Below, one piece after another: positions 1-6,627 of a DNA stretch of 6,673 bases (position 1 is its first letter; every line of letters starts with the position of its first letter). Below the pieces are notes generated by a model, which did not search any database, was not told the origin of the DNA, and saw only the letters and a list, made by a program, of their open reading frames with translations. The DNA comes from Candidatus Babelota bacterium (lineage in GTDB: Bacteria > Babelota > Babeliae > Babelales > JAUPTZ01): contig JAUPVI010000054.1 of NCBI GenBank assembly GCA_030917105.1, positions 1-6,673 of the forward strand, written 5' to 3'. Position numbers and translations under genes: made by a program.

Positions 1-363
1 AATGCGGTGAGTGCCGCAAATACGCAAGCGAGTGCGTTGAACAATAACTTAAATGCACAAGGAGCGGCGTTAAATGGGTCGCTGAATACTCAAGCCAACC
101 AAATGTCCGGTGTTATTAATGCGCAAGGCGCTGCTTTAAATAATAGTTTAAATACGCAGGCTGGCACTTTAAACAACAATTTAAATTCGCAAGCGACTGC
201 CGTGAATCAGACAGCAAGTAATGCGGTGAGTGCCGCAAATACGCAAGCGAGTGCGTTGAACAATAACTTAAATGCACAAGGAGCGGCGTTAAATGGGTCG
301 CTGAATACTCAAGCCAACCAAATGTCCGGTGTTGTTAATGCGCAAGGCACTGCTTTAAATAAT
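1..363 (+). repeat. 219-bp in-frame tandem repeat, one full copy plus 144 bp of a second
   Basis: Bases 1-144 match bases 220-363 with only two mismatches (115/334 and 130/349), and the first 114 bases are identical. The period of 219 is exactly 73 codons, so the frame is kept. Both mismatches fall at first codon positions and change the residue (Ile/Val and Ala/Thr). The copies diverge abruptly after 144 and 363. Copy 1 touches the window edge, so more copies may lie upstream. Inside the unit, the protein divides into five 11-residue units plus an 18-residue (11+7) spacer. Confidence 0.95.
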
Positions 364-1353
364 GCTGTTGTTGTGACAGGCGATGTTGTAAATGCAGCTG
401 GCGGGGCAATTAATTCTTTAGGGGCTGCGGTGGATAATGCAGCCATCCAGGGTGTTATGGCGGGAAATGCTATTGCTGGTACAGTTGAGGACGCGGTTAT
501 AAGTGGCGCGACTGCGGCAACAAGTAACATTTTAACGATTACTCCTGCCTCATTTGCACCAACGATTATTGTGAACTCAACTGCTGCTGATATTGCATGG
601 TTTTCTAACGAGTCTCTGTCCGGCACGTTACAACCAATTTTTGCGGCGGCTGGGGCACAGCCGTGTTCGTTAGCAAAATCAACGCTCATCACCTTGGCAA
701 GTTCATTGTTGTCGGTTAAGACGACATTGCTTGCTGCGATGCGTGCTGATAAGTTTAAGAAGTTGACCAATGCGCAGTTTAAAGAGTACTTAACCGATAA
801 ATCAATTGACTTGCAAGCGCAAAATAACCGCGTGGGCGATGGCACGCCCGATAGTGTTTCGCGCTTAGTACAAGAGTTAGATAAAGATTACGTTGTACCA
901 TATGCAACTGCTACAAATACTGCCCAAATTACTCAGGCGAAACAAGTCTTTGCTTCTGCGTATACCTCATTAGTGCAATCGGTTGTTAGCGCGTCAAAGC
1001 AAACACCATTTATGAATTTCTATACTGCGTACCAAACATATCAAAATTCAGTAGTATTAAATGCATCTTCTACTGGTTCCAACAATGCTATTTCTGGGGC
1101 AGCAACAAGTCTTGCTAATGCAAGTGCGGCTACTATTAATGCCATTTCTGGGGCTATTGTTGATTCTGCAAATGCTAATGCTATTGCCACAAATAATGCG
1201 TATCAATCAACCAATGCTGCAGTCTCTGGAACACCAGTTGTTGCGGCGCAACAAGTTGAACCAACGCGTGCTAGCGTTGGGGGGCAGGTAGTGACTGTAG
1301 TAGATCAAACAACGGGTACTGCGGCGACGGTTATTGCGCGCCGTGGTGGATAA
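1..1353 (+). CDS. Repeat-rich Asn/Ala protein of unknown function, 5' end missing
   Basis: I do not recognise this protein. The reading frame is open from base 1 and the GTG at base 7 lies inside a repeat copy, so the true start is upstream of the window; 450 codons are visible. Codons 1-121 are a 73-residue tandem repeat (one full copy and a 48-codon partial one) made of 11-residue units of the form [A/G]xxLNxxLNxQ. The first 127 codons contain no Asp, Glu, Lys, Arg or His. Codons about 128-175 are Ala/Gly/Val-rich. Codons about 176-355 look like a folded, mainly helical domain with ordinary charge and a single Cys in AQPCSLA. Codons about 356-410 return to Asn/Ala/Ser-rich sequence with NAISGA twice, 18 residues apart, and the protein ends ARRGG. 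The next gene begins 26 bases after the TAA stop, suggesting co-transcription. Export to the surface or periplasm is inferred only from composition and from the signal peptide of the neighbour. A structural, adhesive or lipid-surface role are all possible. Confidence 0.85.
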   Translation, partial: NAVSAANTQASALNNNLNAQGAALNGSLNTQANQMSGVINAQGAALNNSLNTQAGTLNNNLNSQATAVNQTASNAVSAANTQASALNNNLNAQGAALNGSLNTQANQMSGVVNAQGTALNNAVVVTGDVVNAAGGAINSLGAAVDNAAIQGVMAGNAIAGTVEDAVISGATAATSNILTITPASFAPTIIVNSTAADIAWFSNESLSGTLQPIFAAAGAQPCSLAKSTLITLASSLLSVKTTLLAAMRADKFKKLTNAQFKEYLTDKSIDLQAQNNRVGDGTPDSVSRLVQELDKDYVVPYATATNTAQITQAKQVFASAYTSLVQSVVSASKQTPFMNFYTAYQTYQNSVVLNASSTGSNNAISGAATSLANASAATINAISGAIVDSANANAIATNNAYQSTNAAVSGTPVVAAQQVEPTRASVGGQVVTVVDQTTGTAATVIARRGG

Positions 1354-1363
1354 TGAATAAAGT

Positions 1364-1368
1364 GGGAG
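1364..1368 (+). promoter_or_regulatory. Ribosome binding site (GGGAG) favouring the start at 1380
   Basis: GGGAG lies 11 bases before the ATG at 1380, somewhat farther than ideal. The alternative in-frame ATG at 1353 overlaps the stop of the previous gene (taATG) and would add nine residues (MNKVGVTFT) before the signal peptide. The signal peptide begins naturally at MKKN, so I prefer 1380. Translational coupling from 1353 cannot be excluded. Confidence 0.5.
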
Positions 1369-1379
1369 TTACATTTACT

Positions 1380-2165
1380 ATGAAAAAAAATATAGCGATT
1401 AGCCTTTTTGTGGCTGTGATAGTGAGCGGAAATTTTGTGTGCGCATTTAATCCTTTTGATGTCATGTCAAGCCTTACCAATACGATGACGAATGCTTCCC
1501 TCATGGGAGGGCAAGCAATGGGCAAGCTGGCATTGGCTGGGGGTCAAATGGCTGGACAGATGGCTGTTGCACAGCAATATATGACGAATAATCTTCAACA
1601 AGGGATGATGGCTGGTCAGCAAGGGTTACAACAAGGTATGCAGCAAGGCATAATGGGGGCTCAAGGAGTTCAGCCGCAGGGGCAGCAAGGGGCGATGTTA
1701 CAGCCAGGAATGCAACCAGGGATGATGGGCGGTCAGCAAGGCTTTGGGATGCCAAATGGCGGAGATGCTCAAGCAGAGGCGGCAATGCAGGCTCAAGAGG
1801 CGCAAGATGCGCAGGCGCAAGCGACAGCCGACAATCAGGCAGCTGCTGCGATGAGTGCTCAAATTGCACAAGCGCAGGCCGTTGCGGAAGCGGACGCGCA
1901 AGCTGCAGATGATCAGTTGACGAGAAGTTCAGCGGTTAGTCTTGGTGCGGCTCTTGGCTTTTCTTCCAATGAGATAAATTCTAGTGTTGATACACAGCAA
2001 CAGGCAAATGCGGCAGCAGCTGCTGTTGCTGCTGCTAATGGGGTAAATGCCCGAAGTCCTGGTATGGCCGCCTCTGGTGTCAATTCAAATGGCGAATCCC
2101 TCGCTACAGTTACGGGATCGGCCGGTGCCTCGGCTAGTGGCGATCTGGCTGCTGCTGCAGCCTAG
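1380..2165 (+). CDS. Secreted Met/Gln/Ala-rich low-complexity protein, unknown function
   Basis: I do not recognise the family. The 261-residue product starts with a Sec signal peptide: MKKN, a hydrophobic core at residues 5-16 and a likely signal peptidase I site after VCA (residue 22). FVCA is not a lipobox. Mature segments in order: residues 23-128 are rich in Met, Gln and Gly, with 16 Met in residues 29-124 and Lys49 the only charged residue between 28 and 128; residues 129-183 are Ala/Gln with many Asp/Glu and almost no Lys/Arg, probably helical; residues 184-261 are Ala/Ser/Gly/Asn-rich and end in an Ala run. The mature part has no Cys. It lies 26 bases after the preceding repeat protein with no promoter or terminator seen between them, so an operon is likely. 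The composition would suit a disordered, self-associating or matrix protein. Met-rich segments can also bind copper, but no classic spaced Met motif is clear. Function is unknown. Confidence 0.85.
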   Translation: MKKNIAISLFVAVIVSGNFVCAFNPFDVMSSLTNTMTNASLMGGQAMGKLALAGGQMAGQMAVAQQYMTNNLQQGMMAGQQGLQQGMQQGIMGAQGVQPQGQQGAMLQPGMQPGMMGGQQGFGMPNGGDAQAEAAMQAQEAQDAQAQATADNQAAAAMSAQIAQAQAVAEADAQAADDQLTRSSAVSLGAALGFSSNEINSSVDTQQQANAAAAAVAAANGVNARSPGMAASGVNSNGESLATVTGSAGASASGDLAAAAA

Positions 2166-2237
2166 TCTGAGGGGCTAGTCATTTTCATTGTGTGGGTGTA
2201 CTCTGTCTTCCTCTAATATTTTTCTAAAATAGAGCCT

Positions 2238-2243
2238 GGAAGG
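2238..2243 (+). promoter_or_regulatory. Ribosome binding site (GGAAGG) of the M3 peptidase
   Basis: GGAAGG sits 6 bases before the ATG at 2250, which supports that start. It lies at the end of the 84-base gap 2166-2249. That gap otherwise shows no convincing promoter and no U-tract terminator, so readthrough from the upstream pair of genes is possible. Confidence 0.75.
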
Positions 2244-2249
2244 TCCCTC

Positions 2250-4304
2250 ATGCAAAGCAACTTTTTAAAGATTCTACGTGGAAAGCCGGTGTCATCATTA
2301 TCTGATGCCTTGGCTCTTATTCCGACTACTGTCGCTGATGCACACAAAATAGTGGGCGAAGTGCTTGTTGATATTGCGGCAAGAAAAGCGGAAATTCTTG
2401 CGATTGCGCCTGAGAGGCGTACGTATGCTAATACGGTGTCTGCGTATGATGAAATGGAAGGCCTTGTATTTGTTATGAGTTCGGCTGCGGCAGTACTTAA
2501 GCAGGTGAGTAGTGAAGTTGCCTATCGTGCTGATCCTTATCGTGCTATTCAGCAGGAATCAATTAAAATTTGTAAAGATGCATTAATTTATAAAGCTTTT
2601 TGTGAGTACCGTGACCACGGAATGGTAAATGAGGTTTTGACTGACGAACAGCAGTATTTTTTCAAAAAAATTATGGCCGACTTCAAGCGGTGCGGCTATG
2701 ATAAAGATGCTGCGACGATTGCGCGTATTGTGGCTATTGAAGAGGAGCTTCAACAGCATTGCAACGCGTTTGATGCAACATTAAACAATGATACAACAAC
2801 GCTAACTTTCCCTGAAAATGAGCTAACTGGCGTGTCGCGAGAGTTTCTTGCAGCTCAAGCTCGGGATGCGCAAGGCCATATTGTTTTGTATTGTACGCGT
2901 TCAACGCTGAATGCGCTCTTGCAGCACTGTACTAATCCGATGGTTAGGCGCGAATTTAAAAAAGCACATGATTCTCGGGCCTATCCGGAGAATGAAAAAA
3001 ACCTACAAAAAATGTTGGCGTTGCGTCGCGAGTTGGCGCAGCTTTTGGGCTATGAGAGTTATGCGGCTTATGCGCTGGCTGGGTATATGGTTGAATCACC
3101 GGAAAATGCGCGATCTTATCTTGGATACCTTTTTGAAAAGATAGAGGGAGCAGCAGCCCGTGACTTTAAGAATTTAATGTCTACCTTGCCTGAGGATGTG
3201 CAGCTGTCTGAGGATGGAAGAGTGCAGCCGTGGGACGTTCCGTATGCACTGGCGACCTACGAGAAAATTAACTCTAGTCTCGATAACAGCGAGTTAGCGC
3301 AGTATTTTCCCGTTGATAAAGCAGTTCAGGGTATTTTCGCTATTTATGAAAAATTTATGGGTGTTTCCTTTGAATATCATCCAACGGTTCCTGGCGCTTG
3401 GCATGAGTCAGTGCAAGGAATTACCGTATACACTAAAGACCGTTCTCGTGTGCTGGCGTACATTCTCATGGATCTCTATCCTCGTCCGCAAAAATATTCG
3501 CATGCCTGTTGCCATGAAATAATACCGCGCGTGCTTCGTCATAGCCCAGAAGATGGCATGTTGTATGAAGTGCCATCGGTGAGTGTGATTGTTGCAAATT
3601 TTCCTAGGGCACGTGGCAATACACCGGCTCTTTTCTTGCATACCGATGTTACGACATTCTTTCATGAATTTGGGCATGCCATTCATAACTCATTGAGCTG
3701 CACGAGCCATTTCAAGACCAGTGGCAGCATGGGGGTAATGCTTGACTTTATAGAGCTGCCTTCTCAGATTATGGAAGAATGGATGTGGCGGCCTGATATG
3801 TTGCGTTTGGTTAGTGGGCATTATAAAACGGGCGAGCCATTGCCTGATGAGCTTATTCGAAAAATGGTCGCTGCGCGAAAATCGGGGCGTAGTTATTTTG
3901 ATATGAACCAGATTTATTACTCGATGTTTGCGCTCGCTATTCATGATAGTCCAACCCCTGTTGATTTGGATGGTATTTTGCGTGAAATGTACTTGCGCTA
4001 TATGCGAGGTATGGCGTGGGATACAGACAATAAATTTTATGCGTCGTTTGGCCATATGCCGTCGTACGGGCCTTGTTACTATGGGTATTCGTTTTCGCGG
4101 TCCTTTGCCTTCGATGTGTTTTCGCGCATAGAAGAGCATGGTCTTTTGGACGAGGCGATAGGTAGGGAATTTGTAGGGAAGATTCTAGGGCCAGGAGGTA
4201 GCATGCATCCACGCGAATTACTAGCAAATTTTCTAGGGCGTCCTGCAACGAGTGATGCTTATATCAAATGGGTTGGTGCGGTTAATGAGAAAGAGAAAGC
4301 ATAG
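2250..4304 (+). CDS. M3-family (thimet oligopeptidase-like) zinc metallopeptidase
   Basis: The 684-residue product has the full set of M3A marks and a length close to OpdA, Dcp and thimet oligopeptidase (about 680-690). The zinc site is HEFGH at residues 472-476, preceded by TTFF: His472 and His476 are ligands and Glu473 is the catalytic base. The third ligand should be Glu502 in DFIELPSQ, spaced as in thimet oligopeptidase to within one residue. The C-terminal substrate loop is present: FGH (His602), then Tyr606, Tyr610, Tyr611 and Tyr613, matching the His/Tyr cluster that binds peptide and stabilises the transition state in this family. The N-terminal half is helical, as expected for the domain that walls the narrow channel. 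There is no signal peptide, so it should act in the cytoplasm, cutting short peptides left by larger proteases. OpdA, Dcp and thimet-type members cannot be separated by reading alone, so I give no symbol. It may be read from its own weak promoter or by readthrough. Confidence 0.95.
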   Translation: MQSNFLKILRGKPVSSLSDALALIPTTVADAHKIVGEVLVDIAARKAEILAIAPERRTYANTVSAYDEMEGLVFVMSSAAAVLKQVSSEVAYRADPYRAIQQESIKICKDALIYKAFCEYRDHGMVNEVLTDEQQYFFKKIMADFKRCGYDKDAATIARIVAIEEELQQHCNAFDATLNNDTTTLTFPENELTGVSREFLAAQARDAQGHIVLYCTRSTLNALLQHCTNPMVRREFKKAHDSRAYPENEKNLQKMLALRRELAQLLGYESYAAYALAGYMVESPENARSYLGYLFEKIEGAAARDFKNLMSTLPEDVQLSEDGRVQPWDVPYALATYEKINSSLDNSELAQYFPVDKAVQGIFAIYEKFMGVSFEYHPTVPGAWHESVQGITVYTKDRSRVLAYILMDLYPRPQKYSHACCHEIIPRVLRHSPEDGMLYEVPSVSVIVANFPRARGNTPALFLHTDVTTFFHEFGHAIHNSLSCTSHFKTSGSMGVMLDFIELPSQIMEEWMWRPDMLRLVSGHYKTGEPLPDELIRKMVAARKSGRSYFDMNQIYYSMFALAIHDSPTPVDLDGILREMYLRYMRGMAWDTDNKFYASFGHMPSYGPCYYGYSFSRSFAFDVFSRIEEHGLLDEAIGREFVGKILGPGGSMHPRELLANFLGRPATSDAYIKWVGAVNEKEKA

Positions 4305-4319
4305 TCTTTCCGGTTAAAA

Positions 4320-4362
4320 GCAAAAAAGGGCAAGCGCTGTTTAAGTACTTGCCCTTTTTTGC
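4320..4362. terminator. Bidirectional intrinsic terminator between convergent genes
   Basis: A perfect 15-bp inverted repeat (4320-4334 with 4348-4362) encloses a 13-base loop. Its core GGGCAAG/CTTGCCC is flanked by an A-run on the left and a T-run on the right, so a U-tract follows the GC core when read from either strand. It lies 15 bases after the peptidase stop and 16 bases beyond the stop of the convergent lipoprotein gene, so it can serve both. Confidence 0.92.
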
Positions 4363-4378
4363 GAGTGTTGGTGATAAT

Positions 4379-4555
4379 CTAGTGTTCAGCTGAAATGTCT
4401 TTTGTTTCAACTTTCTTAGATTCTTTAGTTGTTTCGACTTTTTTTTCGGTCTTAGCATCTTTGCCATCTTTTTTTGTTTCGCTGCTGCAGAACGGGCCGC
4501 AGCCAGACAGTACTACCGCGCCCATAGCTACCGCAAACAATAGTCCTTTTTTCAT
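4379..4555 (-). CDS. Small Lys/Glu-rich lipoprotein, 58 residues
   Basis: The product has a lipoprotein signal peptide: MKKG, a hydrophobic stretch at residues 5-16 and the lipobox LSGC with Cys19 as the lipidated residue. Gly at +2 is not an inner-membrane retention signal, so in a diderm cell it would be expected at the outer membrane. The 40-residue mature part has a second Cys (Cys23) and then a charged tail with ten Lys and nine Asp/Glu, including a tandem 9-residue repeat (KKVETTKES at 38-46, KKVETKDIS at 47-55). I chose the ATG at 4555 because GGAG lies 8 bases upstream; the in-frame TTG at 4561 is too close to it. It follows dnaK on the same strand but is separated by a terminator and has its own promoter candidate. 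It could be an envelope spacer or stress lipoprotein; the family is not recognised. Confidence 0.88.
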   Translation of the reverse strand: MKKGLLFAVAMGAVVLSGCGPFCSSETKKDGKDAKTEKKVETTKESKKVETKDISAEH

Positions 4556-4563
4556 AATCAAGT

Positions 4564-4567
4564 CTCC
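4564..4567 (-). promoter_or_regulatory. Ribosome binding site (GGAG) deciding the lipoprotein start
   Basis: On the minus strand GGAG lies 8 bases before the ATG at 4555 but only 2 bases before the in-frame TTG at 4561. This fixes the ATG as the start and removes two residues from the longest open frame. Confidence 0.8.
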
Positions 4568-4589
4568 ATAATATGGTGTTGGTTACCTG

Positions 4590-4606
4590 TTCGGTACTTT
4601 TCCGAA
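4590..4606 (-). other. Small stem-loop in the lipoprotein leader
   Basis: TTCGG and CCGAA form a perfect 5-bp stem with a 7-base loop. If the promoter at 4615-4644 is right, transcription starts near 4608 and this hairpin is at the very 5' end of the mRNA. There it could slow decay, as known for 5' stem-loops of some abundant lipoprotein and porin mRNAs. It is short and could be chance. Confidence 0.4.
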
Positions 4607-4614
4607 GCATCTTC

Positions 4615-4644
4615 AGTGTATCTGGTCTACTTCGAGGGGGTCAA
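4615..4644 (-). promoter_or_regulatory. Sigma70-like promoter of the lipoprotein gene
   Basis: On the minus strand TTGACC (4644-4639, five of six to TTGACA) is followed after 18 bases by TACACT (4620-4615, four of six to TATAAT). A start near 4608 would give a leader of about 50 bases before the ATG at 4555. It lies just downstream of the dnaK terminator, where an independent promoter is expected. Confidence 0.55.
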
Positions 4645-4669
4645 GGTTCTCAAGACAAACCATGAGCTT

Positions 4670-4709
4670 TTAGCAAAAGAGGCCGCTTTTCAGCGGCCTC
4701 TTTTGCTAA
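4670..4709 (-). terminator. Intrinsic terminator of dnaK
   Basis: A perfect 17-bp inverted repeat (4670-4686 with 4693-4709) with a 6-base loop starts 17 bases after the dnaK stop. The GC core GAGGCCGC/GCGGCCTC is followed by TTTT on the dnaK strand and preceded by AAAA; these are part of the long stem, so the U-tract after the core is short. The arrangement is symmetric and could also stop transcription from the other strand. Confidence 0.88.
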
Positions 4710-4726
4710 GTTATGACTACCAGCCG

Positions 4727-6619
4727 TTACTCGGCCTCAGTATCTATTGGATTCTGCTCTGAATCGCCTTCGGAAGCTTGCGCTCCTTGGCTGCTAGCAG
4801 CGCCGGATTGTTGAGAGTCTTTATAGAGTATCTCGGCAACCTTGTGGGATGCAGCAAGAAGCTCGTCGCTTGCTTTTTTAAGCTCAGCAAGATCATTTGC
4901 GTGGGTCTTAAGTCCGTCCTTTGCTTTTTCAAGAGCGCTATTAACGTTAGCAATTTCTTCTGCCGGCAGCTTTTCACTATTTTCTTTCAGTGTTTTCTCG
5001 ATCTGCATGATAAGTTGATCAAGTTGGTTGCGTTGTTCCACAACTTCCTTTTGCTTCTTATCTTCTTCGGCATGGAGCTTTGCTTCATTTACCATGCGTT
5101 CAATATCTTCTTTTGAGATGCCGGTGGAATCGGTAATAGTAATCTTTTGCTCTTTGCCGGTTCCTTTGTCTTTTGCCGAAACATTTACGATACCGTTTGA
5201 ATCTATATCGAATGTTACTTCAATTTGAGGTACGCCACGCGGTGCGGTTGCAATGCCCTCGAGACGGAAGCGGCCGAGCGTCTTATTGTCACGAGCAAAT
5301 TCGCGTTCCCCTTGAACCACGTGTATGTCTACTGCTGTTTGGTTATCTTCAGCGGTTGAGAATACTTGTGATTTTTGCGTTGGGATGGTGGTGTTGCGTT
5401 CAATGATCTTTGCGCCAATACCGCCCATAACTTCGATGCCCAATGAAAGTGGGGTAACGTCAAGAAGGAGCACGTCGGTTACGTCACCGGACAATACGCC
5501 GCCTTGAATTGCTGCACCTACGGATACGACTTCGTCAGGGTTTACTGAGCGATTTGGCTCTTTACCAAAGAACTCTTTAACCATTTGCTGAACCTTTGGA
5601 ATGCGGGTAGAGCCACCAACCAAGATGACTTCGTCGATTTGTTTTATATCGACTTTCGCGTCAGCAATAGCTTTTTTGCATGGTTCAAACAGCCCTTTGA
5701 AGATCTCTGCGCATAGGTTTTCAAGCTTTGTGCGGGTAATTTTGGTTACCAAATGCTTTGGGCCGCTGGCGTCAGCAGTGATGTACGGCAAGTTAATTTC
5801 GGTTTCAGTTGCGGAAGAAAGCTCAATTTTTGCTTTTTCTGCTGCTTCTTTGAGCCGTTGTAATGCCATTTTATCTTGCATCAAATTAGTGCCGTTTTCT
5901 TTGTTGAACTCATCGACCAAGTACTTGATAAGTACTTCGTCGATGTTGTCGCCACCAAGTTCGGTGTTGCCGTTGGTTGCTTTTACTTCTACAACGCCAT
6001 CACCGACTTCTAAGATTGAAACGTCAAATGTACCCCCACCAAAGTCAAATACTGCAACGGTTTCATGGTTTTTTTTGTCCATGCCGTATGCGAGTGCTGC
6101 GGCGGTTGGTTCGTTAATAATGCGCTTCACATCAAGACCTGCAATTTGTCCGGCAGTTTTAGTTGCTTGGCGTTGCGCGTCATTGAAGTAGGCCGGAACG
6201 GTGATAACCGCAGCGGTTACCTTTTCGCCCAAGTACTCTTCGGCAGCTATTTTGAGTTTTTGAAGTACTGCGGCAGAGATTTCAGCTGGCACTAGCTTTT
6301 TACCATCAATCGAAACAGCCACATCCCCGCCATCGCCTGCTAACAATTTGTATGGCATGCGTTCAATGTCTTCTTTGGCGAGTGTGCTGAATTGCTTGCC
6401 GATAAAGCGCTTTACCGAAAAAATAGTATTTGTTGGATTGGTTACCGCTTGTCGCTTCGCAACTGCACCAACAAGGCGTTGGCCATCTTTTGTATAGGCG
6501 ACAACCGATGGAGTGGTTGCTGCACCTTCTTGGTTTGAGATAACTTTGGCAACGCCGCCTTCCATTACTGAAACAACGGAGTTGGTCGTCCCCAAGTCAA
6601 TACCGATAATTTTTGCCAT
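4727..6619 (-). CDS. dnaK: Molecular chaperone DnaK (Hsp70)
   Basis: The 630-residue product is a full-length bacterial Hsp70, an ATP-driven chaperone that binds exposed hydrophobic segments together with DnaJ and GrpE. The nucleotide-binding domain covers about residues 1-380, with the signatures IDLGTTNS (7-14), FDFGGGTFDVS (191-201) and VILVGGSTRIPKV (331-343), Lys70 in SVKRF, and NEPTAAALAYG (169-179). The interdomain linker DVLLLDVTPLSLG is at 382-394, the beta substrate-binding domain follows to about 500, then the helical lid to about 600 and a flexible Ser/Gln/Ala tail. ATG 6619 is chosen because MAKIIGIDLG is the conserved beginning and AAGG lies 8 bases upstream; a TTG 30 bases earlier only adds an unrelated stretch. 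Oddities: TELGGDN (219-225) where many homologs have THLGGDD or THLGGED, and an end in PIDTEAE rather than a longer acidic EEV-type tail. No grpE or dnaJ is in view. Confidence 0.98.
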   Translation of the reverse strand: MAKIIGIDLGTTNSVVSVMEGGVAKVISNQEGAATTPSVVAYTKDGQRLVGAVAKRQAVTNPTNTIFSVKRFIGKQFSTLAKEDIERMPYKLLAGDGGDVAVSIDGKKLVPAEISAAVLQKLKIAAEEYLGEKVTAAVITVPAYFNDAQRQATKTAGQIAGLDVKRIINEPTAAALAYGMDKKNHETVAVFDFGGGTFDVSILEVGDGVVEVKATNGNTELGGDNIDEVLIKYLVDEFNKENGTNLMQDKMALQRLKEAAEKAKIELSSATETEINLPYITADASGPKHLVTKITRTKLENLCAEIFKGLFEPCKKAIADAKVDIKQIDEVILVGGSTRIPKVQQMVKEFFGKEPNRSVNPDEVVSVGAAIQGGVLSGDVTDVLLLDVTPLSLGIEVMGGIGAKIIERNTTIPTQKSQVFSTAEDNQTAVDIHVVQGEREFARDNKTLGRFRLEGIATAPRGVPQIEVTFDIDSNGIVNVSAKDKGTGKEQKITITDSTGISKEDIERMVNEAKLHAEEDKKQKEVVEQRNQLDQLIMQIEKTLKENSEKLPAEEIANVNSALEKAKDGLKTHANDLAELKKASDELLAASHKVAEILYKDSQQSGAASSQGAQASEGDSEQNPIDTEAE

Positions 6620-6627
6620 GCAAAAAA

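Noticed and set aside
7..9. GTG as the start of the repeat protein
   Set aside because: The frame is open upstream to base 1 and this GTG is inside a repeat unit; the same codon recurs 219 bases later.
309..845. 178-codon minus-strand open frame across the repeat protein
   Set aside because: Antisense shadow of a clearly biased coding frame, with no ribosome binding site or recognisable product.
1604..1738. Repeated GGTCAGCAAG in the secreted protein as a DNA-level repeat
   Set aside because: Short matches explained by repeated GQQG codons; the flanks are not conserved.
2147..2162. GC-rich hairpin (GGCTGC/GCAGCC) ending at the stop of the secreted protein as a terminator
   Set aside because: No U-tract follows, and the sequence encodes the Ala-rich end, where GCTGC runs arise from codon use.
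2188..2219. Possible promoter for the M3 peptidase (TTGTGT and TAATAT)
   Set aside because: The match is poor (three and four of six) and the 20-base spacing is too long.
4556..4561. TTG start adding two residues to the lipoprotein
   Set aside because: It is only 2 bases from the GGAG site, while the ATG at 4555 has ideal spacing and starts a typical MKK signal peptide.
5601..6191. 196-codon plus-strand open frame opposite dnaK
   Set aside because: Lies wholly antisense to conserved DnaK coding sequence; such frames are common opposite dnaK.
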